Shown here: positions 36,083 to 47,885 of the stretch, piece by piece
Layout of the letters: every line of letters begins with the position of its first letter
Position numbering within the stretch: position 1 is the first letter of the stretch
Origin: Anomaloglossus baeobatrachus
Lineage: Eukaryota > Chordata > Amphibia > Anura > Aromobatidae
Length of the DNA stretch: 64,000 bases
Assembly: GCF_048569485.1 (NCBI RefSeq)
Contig: NC_134364.1
Span: forward strand, 130,549,089 to 130,613,088
Direction of reading: 5' to 3'
Program-made: the position numbers and the translations under genes
The notes under the pieces: model-generated
Database searches by the model: none
Told to the model about the DNA's origin: nothing
Seen by the model: only the letters and a program-made list of their open reading frames with translations

Positions 36083-36470
36083 TTAAGCAGTATTATCTGT
36101 ACTCTGCTCTTTATAGCAGCGCTCTGCTCCCTCCTGGCTGTTGGTTCCTGAGGGCTGGTTTCTGCCCCAGGTTCGGGCCACTCGTGGCACATCCTCCAGC
36201 ATAATGCCCCGCTTTGTGTGGGCCACAAGACTTGAAATCCTCTGTCCGGCAAATTCTGCTGACAGGACATTAAGTGCCCAGTTTTGACTTTTCCACTTCG
36301 TTGTCTTGCTCAGTGGTGGTCGGGCTCAGCCTCCTCACCTCGGCCGTGTCTCTGAGCACTGAAAACCTTATACTTCTGTGTCTTGCTCAGTGGTGGTCGG
36401 TTTTGGGCCGTGTCTCTGAGCACCTTGTTCTTCTGTGTTCTGCTCAGTGGTGTGTATACTCTTGCTCTGT
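36083..36470. other. Single-copy spacer with three copies of a ~65-bp duplication
   Basis: The right half (36300-36460) has three imperfect copies of TTGCTCAGTGGTGGTCGG then CCGTGTCTCTGAGCAC. It leads into the 39-bp array. No gene was recognised. Confidence 0.6.
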
Positions 36471-38394
36471 ATGACTGGTATATACTGTGTCCGTGTATGT
36501 ATACCCCAGACCTACACATCTGGTATATACTATATGTGTGTACCCCAGTGCTGTACGTCTGGTATATACCGTGTGTGTGTATACCCCGGTGCTGTACGTC
36601 TGGTATATACCGTGTGTGTACCCCGGTCCTGTACATCTGGTATATACCGTGTGTGTACCCCGGTGCTGTGCGTCTGGTATATACCGTGTGTGTGTGTATA
36701 CCCCGGTCCTGTACGTCTGGTATATACTGTGTGTGTATACCCCGGTCCTGTACGTCTGGTATATACCGTGTGTGTACCCCGGTCCTGTACGTCTGGTATA
36801 TACCGTGTGTGTACCCCGGTCCTGTACGTCTGGTATATACCGTGTGTGTATACCCGGTCCTGTACGTCTGGTATATACCGTGTGTGTATACCCGGTCCTG
36901 TACGTCTGGTATATACAGTGTGTGTATACCCGGTCCTGTACGTTTGGTATATACTGTGTGTGTATACCCCGGTCCTGTACGTCTGGTATATACTGTGTGT
37001 GTATACCCGGTCCTGTACGTCTGGTATATACCGTGTGTGTATACCCGGTCCTGTACGTCTGGTATATACCGTGTGTGTATACCCGGTCCTGTACGTCTGG
37101 TATATACAGTGTGTGTATACCCCGGTCCTGTACGTCTGGTATATACTGTGTGTGTATACCCCGGTCCTGTACGTCTGGTATATACCGTGTGTGTATACCC
37201 CGGTCCTGTACGTCTGGTATATACCGTGTGTGTATACCCCGGTCCTGTACGTCTGGTATATACCGTGTGTGTATACCCCGGTCCTGTACGTCTGGTATAT
37301 ACCGTGTGTGTATACCCGGTCCTGTACGTCTGGTATATACCGTGTGTGTATACCCCGGTCCTGTACGTCTGGTATATACCGTGTGTATACCCCGGTCCTG
37401 TACGTCTGGTATATACCGTGTGTGTATACCCGGTCCTGTACGTCTGGTATATACCGTGTGTGTATACCCTGGTCCTGTACGTCTGGTATATACCGTGTGT
37501 GTATACCCCGGTCCTGTACGTCTGGTATATACTGTGTGTGTATACCCCGGTCCTGTACGTCTGGTATATACCGTGTGTGTATACCCCGGTCCTGTACGTC
37601 TGGTATATACCGTGTGTGTATACCCCGGTCCTGTACGTCTGGTATATACCGTGTGTGTATACCCCGGTCCTGTACGTCTGGTATATACCGTGTGTGTATA
37701 CCCCGGTCCTGTACGTCTGGTATATACCGTGTGTGTATACCCCAGTCCTGTACGTCTGGTATATACCGTGTGTGTATACCCCGGTCCTGTACGTCTGGTA
37801 TATACCGTGTGTGTATACCCCGGTCCTGTACGTCTGGTATATACCGTGTGTGTATACCCCGGTCCTGTACGTCTGGTATATACCGTGTGTGTATACCCCG
37901 GTCCTGTACGTCTGGTATATACTGTGTGTGTATACCCCGGTCCTGTACGTCTGGTATATACTGTGTGTGTATACCCCGGTCCTGTACGTCTGGTATATAC
38001 CGTGTGTGTATACCCCGGTCCTGTACGCCTGGTATATACCGTGTGTCTATACCCCCGGTCCTGTACGTCTGGTATATACCGTGTGTGTATACCCCGGTCC
38101 TGTACGCCTGGTATATACCGTGTGTGTATACCCCGGTCCTGTACGTCTGGTATATACTGTGTGTGTATACCCCGGTCCTGTACGTCTGGTATATACCGTG
38201 TGTGTTTACCCCGGTCCTGTACGTCTGGTATATACCGTGTGTGTATACCCCGGTCCTGTACGTCTGGTATATACCGTGTGTGTATACCCCGGTCCTGTAC
38301 GTCTGGTATATACCGTGTGTGTATACCCCGGTCCTGTACGTCTGGTATATACCGTGTGTGTATACCCCGGTCCTGTACGTCTGGTATATACTGT
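36471..38394. repeat. 39-bp minisatellite, multi-frame open
   Basis: About 49 units of 39 bp read GTATATACCGTGTGTGTATA, then CCCCGGTCCTGTACGTCTG. Since 39 is a multiple of three and the unit has no stop, all + frames and one minus frame stay open for over 650 codons; the repeating 13-residue peptides (such as VYTVCVYPGPVRL) are artefacts. GGTATATACC is a palindrome in each unit. Confidence 0.95.
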
Positions 38395-39164
38395 GGGCCC
38401 CTCACCCCCTCCAGCCCTCAGATAAGGAAGTTCCCAACTGACAGGCGTCTTAAAGGCGCAGCGTCGTGCTGTGTGTGGCTGTGCCCTCGGGGTCCGGTGG
38501 CCGGCCCGTGTGAGCTGTGACGGGGCTGTATACAGATGAGGAGCGGCTGGTAATTGCCGGGCAGAACGACCTCTCCGGCTTCTTTCCTTGCACACGACGG
38601 GTGCCGGCTCCACCTGCTGACTCATCTTGTTGGTGAAGTGACAGCTCTGCGGCCCGGGATGCCCCTCTGTGCCGGGTGGCTGGAGCCCGGGGCCGCGCAG
38701 CGCAGGCTCTGAGGCCGCGGACCGGACGGGTCACATTCTGATGCTGCACATTCCAGGTGATCTTGTCTCTGTCTTCTCCTCACAGGATTAGGTGGAGGGC
38801 GTAGGAATGGCCGCAGCCTTCTGTGTCAGTCCATACTGCTGGGCTGCCATTAGGTTCATGAAGCAAGAGGGATTCTGGGAGGACAGATCTGGCAGTAAGG
38901 GGTTAATGCCGGGCAGCCGGAGGTAGGAGGGTGACCCTGAGTTCCTCCATGTCCTGCCAGTGATGGCCTCGGGGTCTTTATCCTGGGACCTGGTCGGATT
39001 TGTCGGGGGTCCCTGGGGGGCAGGAGATTACAGATGATGAAATGAGCGAGAAATCGCTGAACAGCGGAGATGCGCTCATCATACTGGGGCCTGGGGACCT
39101 CCAGCTGCTCCGCGCAACACGCTCAGATATTGCATGAGCAGCTCGACGGTATGCAGCCAGTGCC
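38395..39164 (+). other. CpG-rich single-copy island with a candidate exon
   Basis: Positions 38440-38740 are CpG-rich with an AP-1-like CTGACTCATC (about 38617). A good acceptor (TCTTGTCTCTGTCTTCTCCTCACAG, split over the 38784/38785 AG) precedes a segment with ATGG at 38807. The short reading is MAAAFCVSPYCWAAIRFMKQ and onward. A donor-like GGAG|GTAGGA lies near 38921. The peptide was not recognised. It could be an exon of an unknown gene or chance. Confidence 0.25.
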
Positions 39165-39420
39165 ACCTGCTGCGCTGTCCTGGGCCGCCTGCTGCGCTGT
39201 CCTGGGCCGCCTGCTGCGCTGTCCTGGGCCGCCTGCTGCGCTGTCCTGGGCCGCCTGCTGCGCTGTCCTGGGCCGCCTGCTGCGCTGTCCTGTGCTTACC
39301 GCTGCGCTGTCCTGTGCTTACCGCTGCGCTGTCCTGTGCTTACCGCTGCGCTGTCCTGTGCTTACCGCTGCGCTGTCCTGGGCCGCCTGCTGCGCTGTCC
39401 TGGGCCGCCCGCTGCGCCGC
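39165..39420. repeat. 22-bp GC-rich tandem repeat
   Basis: About 11 units: five or six of GCGCTGTCCTGGGCCGCCTG, then four of GCGCTGTCCTGTGCTTACCG, then two of the first type again. Two alternating unit types form blocks. Confidence 0.9.
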
Positions 39421-39559
39421 TCACACGCTGCCTCCCACTGCGCCGGTCACTGCTGCTTGCTACATCAACCACCCCACATCTCCCCCTCCATACTGGAGTA
39501 ATGCCATTTGGATGAAGGTGACACCTGGGATGTGTGCGTTGACCTTTGTAGCAGCATGA

Positions 39560-41245
39560 CCTGATTGTTGTAGCACCTCCTTCTATGTGACCCCAGTAAT
39601 AAGAGGACACCGTGTAGTTGTATGTCCCCCTCCTTGTGGTGACCCTGGCAGTGGTGGGATCCCCGTTAGCAGTAGGACCTCCCTCTGTGGTGATTTCAGT
39701 AGTGCTAGGACCCCCTCTATGAGGTGGTAGGATCTCCCACTATCAGTGAACCTGCTAATGGTAGGACGTCCCTCTTTGTGGTGTCCCTATTAGTGGTGAC
39801 CCCCCTGTAGTGGTAGGAGCACCTTCTATGTGGTCACTCTGTAGTGGTAGGATCCCCGATAGTAGTAGGATCTCCCCTCTATGTGGTGACTCCTGTAGTG
39901 GTAGGACCTCTCTCTACGTGGTGATCCGGTAGTGATGGGATCCTCAGGAATGGTAGAACCTCCCTCTATATAGAGACTCCCTGTAGCGGTAGGACCTCTG
40001 TCAATGTGGTGACCTCTGAAATGGTAGGATCTCCTTCCATGTGGTGGCCCTGGTAGTGGCGGGACTCCCGGTAGTGGTAGGACCTACCTCTATGTGGTGA
40101 CCCCTGTAGTGGTAGGACCTCCCTCTTTGTGGTGACCCCTGTATTGGTAGGACCTCCCACTATATAGTGACCCCCTGTAGTGGTTGGACCTCCCTCTATG
40201 TGGTGACCGCTGAAGTGGTAGGACCTACCTCCATGTGGTATCCCTGGTAGTGATGGGATCCCTAACAGTGGTAGGACCTCCCTCTATGTGGTGTCCCCAT
40301 TAGTGGTGAGACCCCAGACCTCCCTCATTGTGGTGACCCCTTTAGTGGTAGGACTTTCCCATATGTCCTGACCCCAGCAATTGCAAGACATATTGATTCT
40401 GGTGGGTGTGGCATCACTGGTAGTGGTAGGACTCCCCTCTTTGGTAGTGGTGGGATCGTCAATGGTGGTATGACCTCCCTCTATTTGGTGACCTTGGTAG
40501 TGGTGGGACCCCCAATTGTTGTAGAACCTCTCTCTATTTGGTGACCCTGGTAGTGGTAGGACCTCACTCTATGTGGCGAATGTTGTAGTGGTAGGATCAC
40601 CAATAGTGGTAGGACCTCTCTATGTGGTGACTCCTGTAATGACAGGACCTCCCTCTATGTGGTGTCCCCTGTAGTGATAGGAGCTCCCGGTATGTGGTGA
40701 CCTTGTTTGTGGTGCAATCCCTGATAGTGGTAGGACCACCTCTATTTGTTGACTCCTGTAGTGGTAGGACTTCCCTCTATGTGGTGATCCAGTAGTGGTG
40801 AGACCCTCAGGAATGGTAGAACTCCCTCTACATAGTGACCCCCCCGTAGAAGTAGGACCTTCCTCTATGTGGTGACCCCCTGAAATGGTAGGACCTCCTT
40901 CCATGTGATAGTCCAGGTAGTGGCGGTACTCCCGGTAGTGGTAGAGCTACCTCTATGTGGTGGTCTGGTAGTGATGGGATCCCCGATAGTGGTAGGACCT
41001 CCCTCTTTGTGGTGACCTCTATAGTGGTAGGACCTCCCTCTATGTGGTGTAGTGTGCTAAGCCCCCACTAGGATGTGGTGATCTGGTAGTGATGGGATCC
41101 TCAATAGTTGTAGGACCTCCCTCTATGTGGTGTCCCCTGTAGTGATAGCGAGATCTCCTGTGTGGTGACCCTGGTAGTGGTTCAATCCCTGATAGTGGTA
41201 GGACCACCTCTATTTGGTGACTCCTGTAGTGATAGGACCTCCCTC

Positions 41246-41276
<31 letters not shown>

Positions 41277-42400
41277 GCGCCATTTTTTCCATGGCGCTTT
41301 ACAAGTGAAAGAGGGTATACGTACAACAATCATTAACAGTACAAAACAGACTGGTATAGGAGGAGAGAGAGAACCCTGCCCGCGAGGGCTCACAGTCTGC
41401 AGGGAATGGGTGGTGGTACAATAGGTGAGGACAGAGCTGGTTGCGCAGTGGTCTACTGGACTGAGGGCTATTGTAGGTTGTAGGCTTGTTGGAAGAGGTG
41501 GGTCTTGAGGTTCCTCTTGAAGCTTTCCACGGTAGGGGAGAGTCTGATATGCTGAGGTAGAGCGTTTCCAGAGTATGGGGGAGGCACGGGAGAAATCATG
41601 TACGCGATTGTGGGAAGAGGAGATAAGAGAGGAGTAGAGAAGGAGATCTTGTGAGGATCTGAGGTTGCGTGCAGGTAGGTACCGGAGACTAGGTCACAGA
41701 CGTAAGGAGGAGACAAGTTGTGGATGGCTCTGTGGTGATCCGGTAGTTGTGGGACCATCAGCAATGGTAGAACCTCCCCCTATATCGTGACCCCTGTAGT
41801 GGAAGGACCTTCTTTCTATGTGGTGACCCCTGAAGTAGTAGGACCTCAATCCATGTGGTAGCCCTGTTTTTGGCGGGACTCCAGTAGTGGTAGGACCTAC
41901 CTCTATGTGGTGATCCAGTAGTGAAGGCATCCCTGATAGTGGTAAGACCTCACTCTATGTGGTGTCCCCATTAGTGGTGAGACCCCCAGACCTCCCTCAA
42001 TGTTGTGACCCCTTTAGAGGTAGGACTTTCCCATATGTCCTGACCCCAGCAATTGCAGGACATATTGATTCTGGTGGGTGTGGGATCACTTGTAGTGGTA
42101 GGGACTCCCCTCTTTGGTAGTTGTGGGATCCTCGATGGTGGTATGACCTCCCTCTATTTGGTGATTTTGGTAGTGGTGGGACCCCCAATAGTGGTAGAAC
42201 CTCTCCATTTGGTGACCCTAGTAGTGTCAGGACATCCCTCTATGTGGTGAATATGGTAGGATCGCCAATAGTGGTAGGACCTCTCTTTGAGGTGACTCCT
42301 GTAATGGTAGGACCTCCCTCTATGTGGTGACCTGAAATGTTAGGACCTTTCTGTATGTGGTCACCCCTGTAGTCTTAGGACCTCCCTGTATGTGATGACA
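39560..42400. repeat. ~35-bp degenerate minisatellite with block duplications
   Basis: Units of about 35 bp (GGTAGGACCTCCCTCTATGT then GGTGACCCCTGTAGT) are strongly diverged from each other. A block at about 40316-40530 recurs at 41988-42210 (offset 1672 bp). Another at about 40650-40815 recurs at 41116-41250 plus 41729-41770, interrupted by an L2 LINE insertion. Open frames here are artefacts. Confidence 0.9.
41246..41728 (-). mobile_element. L2-type LINE, 5'-truncated 3' end
   Basis: Read on the minus strand, the element begins inside the last part of the LINE polyprotein (AIHNLSPPYVCDLV) and ends the protein with LPQHIRLSPTVESFKRN through KTHLFQQAYNLQ and a stop at about 41468. The short 3' UTR has GACTGTGAGCCCTCGCGGGC and TGTAAAGCGCCATGG, then an (ATA)n tail seen as (ATT)n at 41249-41276. 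Two compensating frame changes lie in the middle of the coding part, where the reading should run like YLPARNLRSSQDLLLYSSL. Gag-like ORF1, endonuclease and most of the reverse transcriptase are absent. A paralogous empty site exists at about 40780. Confidence 0.85.
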
Positions 42401-42744
42401 TTGGTAAGAGACTGTGATCTCCTGTGTTGGGGACATAGGATATTTTTGGGCATGGCTTGTTAGTCTGGACCATGTATAGCTCTGATTTCCTTGGATGTTG
42501 GGGTGACCTAGAAATATGTGGCCGGACCCCGTCTCATGTCCAGGATTCCTAATTTGGGCATCAGATATCAGAACGACCCAGAGAGCGGAGCCCCGCCATC
42601 TGCATATTTTATGAGCTTCCTCCATTTCCGAGCTCTCCCCTCCCCCGAGTCCAATAGATCTAAAATATTAATCTCGCTTACACCATATGGGCGTGCTAAC
42701 CACGGCAGAGTATACACTATATACATGATGGTGTCAGGGTGATG
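42401..42744. other. Single-copy spacer
   Basis: Unique AT-richer DNA between the 35-bp and 31/32-bp arrays. No gene was recognised. Confidence 0.6.
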
Positions 42745-43985
42745 GCCCCTTACTTTACACAATGAGTGAGGTGACACCCCCCTTATGTTATACAATAAGC
42801 GAGGTAACGCCCCCCGTACGTTATACAATGGGGGGGGTACATTATACAATGGGCAGTGATGGCCCCCTGTACATTATACAATGGGGGGTGATGGCCCCCT
42901 GTACATTATACAATGGGGGGTGATGGCCCCCTGTACATTATACAATGGGGGGTGATGGCCCCCTGTACATTATACAATGGGGGGTGATGGCCCCCTGTAC
43001 ATTATACAATGGGGGGTGATGGCCCCCTGTACATTATACAATGGGGGGTGATTGCCCCCTGTACATTATACAATGGGCGGTGATGGCCCCCTGTACATTA
43101 TACAATGGGGGTGATGGCCCCCTGTACATTATACAATGGGGGTGATGGCCCCCTGTACATTATACAATGGGGGGTGATGGCCCCCTGTACATTATACAAT
43201 GGGGGGTGATGGCCCCCTGTACATTATACAATGGGGGGTGATGGCCCCCTTACTTTACACAATGAGTGAGGTGACACCCCCCTTATGTTATACAATAAGC
43301 GAGGTAACGCCCCCCGTACGTTATACAATGGGGGGGGGTCACAGCCCGCGTACATTATACAATGGGCAGTGATGGCCCCCTGTAATTATACAATGGGGGG
43401 TGATGGCCCCCTGTACATTATACAATGGGGGGTGATGGCCCCCTGTACATTATACAATGGGGGGTGATGGCCCCCTGTACATTATACAATGGGGGGTGAT
43501 GGCCCCTGTACATTATACAATGGGGGTGATTGCCCCCTGTACATTATACAATGGGCGGTGATGGCCCCCTGTACATTATACAATGGGGGTGATGGCCCCC
43601 TGTACATTATACAATGGGGGTGATGGCCCCCTGTACATTATACAATGGGGGGTGATGGCCCCCTGTACATTATACAATGGGGGGTGATGGCCCCCTGTAC
43701 ATTATACAATGGGGGGTGATGGCCCCCTGTACATTATACAATGGGGGGTGATGGCCCCCTGTACATTATACAATGGGGGTGATGGCCCCCTGTACATTAT
43801 ACAATGGGGGTGATGGCCCTCTGTACATCTGTACATTATCCAATGGGGGGTGATGGCCCCCTGTACATTATACAATGGGGGGTGATGGCCCCCTGTACAT
43901 TATACAATGGGGGTGATGGCCCCCTGTACATTATACAATGGGGGGTGATGGCCCCCTGTACATTATACAATGGGGGTGATTGGCT
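42745..43985. repeat. 31/32-bp minisatellite, GTACATTATACAATGG type
   Basis: About 39 units of CCCCCTGTACATTATACAAT then GGGGGGTGATGG. The odd edge units (TTACTTTACACAATGAGTGA, TTATGTTATACAATAAGCGA) at 42750 recur unchanged 500 bp further on at 43250. The family is clearly related to the next array but lacks its CpG. Confidence 0.93.
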
Positions 43986-44470
43986 CTGTGACTATTGTAC
44001 CAGTGGACCTAGCTTGCGGTCTGTGGCTCGCAGCGATGCAGGCTTTCTGGCACAGAGCGCTGGTTACGTCCATCTCATTGTTGTGTTTTATTAGAAGGCC
44101 AGGCACGAGATTGGTAATTAGAGTAAAGCAATCCTATTCCATTACTCTCGTTGGTGTCTCAGCGACCTCGATAAAACCATTGTCCTCCAGCCACTGGTCC
44201 CATTATGTGGAAGGTGACTGTAGACCCAGTGGAGCCGTCACCACAGAGGGTCTTACAGGCAGGTGAGGGGCTCTGTCTCAGGAACATACCTCCACCAGTG
44301 CACAGTTGGGGGGTTCCCGTTCCTGGTTTGGTGTCTTGTAGATTGGGCGCATCTCATTCTGACCGTCTACCCGGAGTAGCTGTAAGACCATGGAAAGTAA
44401 TTGCATTGTTACCCTGCCTAGAAGACTAATACAGCCAACAACCTCCGAACCTCCGATCTCCACAGCCCCC
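43986..44470. other. Single-copy spacer between two related arrays
   Basis: Unique DNA with no recognised gene. Its last 55 bp (from 44416, GCCTAGAAGACTAATACAGC) recur three times inside the next array. Confidence 0.7.
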
Positions 44471-47400
44471 CGTATGTTATACAGTGGAGGGGGGGGGACA
44501 GGCCCCGTACGTTATACAGTGGGGGTGACAGGGCCCCGTACGTTATACAGTGTGGGGGGGGGATGGACGGACGGGCCCCTGTACGTTATACAGTGGGGGG
44601 GGGGGGTGACGGGCCCCGTACGTTATACAGTGGGGGGGTGACTGGCCCCGTACGTTATACAGTTGGGGGGGGTGACGGGCACCGTACGTTATACAGTGGG
44701 GGGGTGACGGGTACCGTACGTTATACAGTGGGGGGGTGACGGGTACCGTACGTTATACAGTGGGGGGTGACGGGTACCGTACGTTATACAGTGGGGGTTG
44801 ATGGGTACCGTACATTATACAGTGGGGGGGTGACGGGCACCGTACGTTATACAGTGACGGGTACCGTACGTTATACAGTGGGGGGTGACGGGCACCGTAC
44901 GTTATACAGTGGGGGGGGGTGACGGGCACCGTACGTTATACAGTGACGGGTACCGTACGTTATACAGTGGGGGGGGTGACGGGCACCGTACGTTATACAG
45001 TGGGGGGGGTGACGGGCACCGTACGTTATACAGTGGGGGGGGTGACGGGCACCGTACGTTATACAGTGGGGGGGGTGACAGGCCCCGTACGTTATACAGT
45101 GGGGGGGGGTGACGGGCACCGTACGTTATACAGTGGGGGGGTGACGGGCCCCGTACGTTATACAGTGGGGGGGGGGTGACGGGCACCGTACGTTATACAG
45201 TGGGGGGGTGACGGGCACCGTACGTTATACAGTGGGGGGGGTGACGGGCACCGTACGTTATACAGTGGGGGGGTGACGGGCCCCGTACGTTATACAGTGG
45301 GGGGGGTGAGTGGCACCGTACGTTATACAGTGGGGGGGTGACGGGCCCCGTACGTTATACAGTGGGGGGGTGACGGGCCCCGTACGTTATACAGTGGGGG
45401 GGTGACGGGCCCCGTACGTTATACAGTGGGGGGGTGACGGGCCCCGTACGTTATACAGTGGGGGGGTGACGGGCCCCGTACGTTATACAGTGGGGGGGTG
45501 ACGGGCCCCGTACGTTATACAGTGGGGGGGTGACGGGCCCCGTACGTTATACAGTGGGGGGGGTGACGGGCCCCGTACGTTATACAGTGGGGGGGTGACT
45601 GGTACCGTACGTTATACAGTGGGTGGGTGACTGGTACCGTACATTATACAGTGGGGGGGGGGTGACGGGCACCGTACGTTATACAGTGGGGGGGGTGACG
45701 GGCACCGTACGTTATACAGTGGGGGGGGGTGACGGGCACCGTACGTTATACAGTGGGGGGGTGACGGGCCCTGTACGTTATACAGTGGGGGGGTGAGTGG
45801 CACCGTACGTTATACAGTGGGGAGGTGACAGGCCCCGTACGTTATACAGTGGGGGGGTGACGGGTACCGTACGTTATACAGTGGGGGGGTGACGGGTACC
45901 GTACCTTATACAGTGGGGGGGGGGCCTAGAAGATTAATGCAGCCCACAACCTCCGATCTCCACAGCCCCCCCGTATGTTATACAGTGGGGGGGGGGGGGG
46001 GTGACAGGCCCCTTACGTTATACAGTGGGGGGTGACGGGTACCGTACGTTATACAGTGGGGGGTGACGGGCACCGTACGTTATACAGTGACGGGTACCGT
46101 ACGTTATACAGTGGGGGGGGGTGACGGGCACCGTACGTTATACAGTGGGGGGGTGACGGGTACCGTTCGTTATACAGTGGGGGGGTGACAGGCCCCGTAC
46201 GTTATACAGTGGGGGGGTGACGGGCACCGTACGTTATACAGTGGGGGGGGGGCCTAGAAGATTAATACAGCCCACAACCTCCGAACCGCCGATCTCCACA
46301 GCCCCCCCGTATGTTATACAGTGGGGGGGGGGGGGGTGACAGGCCCCTTACGTTATACAGTGGGGGGTGACTGGTACCGTACGTTATACAGTGACGGGTA
46401 CCGTACGTTATACAGTGGGGGGGTGACGGGCACCGTACGTTATACAGTGGGGGGGTGACTGGTACCGTACGTTATACAGTGGGGGGGGTGACTGGTACCG
46501 TACGTTATACAGTGGGGGGGTGACTGGTACCGTACGTTATACAGTGGGGGGGTGACTGGCCCCGTACGTTATACGTGGGGGGGTGACTGGGCCCCGTACG
46601 TTATACAGTGGGGGGGCGACTGGGCCCCCGTACGTTATACAGTGGGGGGGCGACTGGCCCCGTACGTTATACAGTGGGGGGGGCGACTGGCCCCGTACAT
46701 TATACAGTGGGGGGGGTGACGGGTACCGTACGTTATACAGTGGGGGGGGTGACGGGTACCGTACGTTATACAGTGTGGGGGGGGGGCCTAGAAGATTAAT
46801 ACAGCCCACAACCTCCGAACCTCCGATCTCCACAGCCCCCCCCGTATGTTATACAGTGGGGGGGGGGGTGACAGGCCCCTTACGTTATACAGTGGGGGGG
46901 GGGGCGGACGGGCCCTGTACGTTATATAGTGGGGGGACGGGCCCTGTACGTTATACAGTGTGTGGGGGGGGGGGTGACGGGCCCCGTACGTTATACAGTG
47001 GGGAGGGGGGGGGGGGGGTCGGTCCACTGTAGATTATACAGTGTGGGGGGGGGTGACGAGCCTCATATGTTATATAGTGTAGGGGGGGTGACGGGCCTTG
47101 AACGTTATACAGTGGGGGGGGTGACGCCGCCGTATGCCAGATGTTATATAGTGGGGGGTGACTGTCCACTGTACACTATACAGTGGGGGGGTGACGGCCC
47201 CCAGTACGCCGTATGTTATACAGTGGGGGGGGTGACGGCATCCTGCATGTTATACAGTGGGGGGTGACGGCCCCCAGTACGCCGTATGTTATACAGTGGG
47301 GGGGTGACAGCATCCTGCATGTTATACAGTGGGGGGTGACGGCCCCCAGTACGCCGTATGTCATACAGTGGGAGGGGGGTCACTGCCCCCTGCACGTTAT

Positions 47401-47545
47401 ACCGTGGGAGGTGATGGGCCCCCCCCCCATACGCCATATGTTATACAGTGGGGGGGGTGACGGGCCCCGTACGTTATACAGTGGGGAGTGACGGCCCCCC
47501 CCCATACATTATACAAAGTGGGTGAGGCCCCCATACTTTTCACAG
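44471..47545. repeat. 31-33-bp minisatellite, GTACGTTATACAGTGG type, with captured edge sequence
   Basis: About 90 units of CCCCGTACGTTATACAGT then a G run of 6-12 and TGACGGG. A 50-60-bp non-repeat segment (GCCTAGAAGATTAAT, then CAACCTCCGA, then CGATCTCCACAGCCCC) occurs at 44416 (edge), 45924, 46252 and 46786. Units from 47100 on are a diverged two-part type (GCCCCCAGTACGCCGTATGT). Open frames are artefacts. Confidence 0.93.
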
Positions 47546-47885
47546 GTGGGGGATGGCATACACATTATTGGGGACATGGGCGATTTCGGCTTCCTCCAGG
47601 TGCATTATGGTGGTAGTGCGCGTCTCTTGTGAGCAGGGCGTGGAGGGGGAGCCGGTACCAGGAAGGCGGAGGAGGGGTGTGTGCCCACCTGTCCTACTTA
47701 GCAGGGCGGCCCTGCAGGATTGTCAGGACGATGTCAGAGAACCAGTCTGTTTAGTGGAGTGGGGTGCGGCCCGGCAGTGGGTGGAGGCCACGTACAGACC
47801 TGCCAGCCTCACCTGTGTAACCCTTTCCCTACCCCACCACTCCATGTTGGGGGCCCTGTATAATCCGTATGTGGCTCAGTCACGA
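47546..47885 (+). other. Candidate exon in single-copy island, not recognised
   Basis: A stop-free segment from about 47560 to 47850 is not repetitive and reads like protein: VRVSCEQGVEGEPV, SRAALQDCQDDVREPVCLVE and WGAARQWVEATYRPASLTC. A possible acceptor GGCTTCCTCCAG ends at about 47599. No strong donor was found at the right end. The residue mix (Asp, Glu, Trp spaced in a plausible way) differs from the artefact frames around it. No family is assigned. It may be an internal exon of an unknown gene or a retained fragment. Confidence 0.3.

Noticed and set aside
36383-38520. Four overlapping open frames of 650-680 codons, on both strands
   Set aside because: The 39-bp unit is a multiple of three without stops, so all these frames repeat 13-residue peptides. 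No real protein is open in four frames of the same DNA.
47630-47830. Weak resemblance of the candidate exon to the N-terminal part of KDM3 demethylases (VCxVEW...WVEATY)
   Set aside because: Only a few spaced residues match and the neighbouring segments do not continue the similarity. Not enough to name it.
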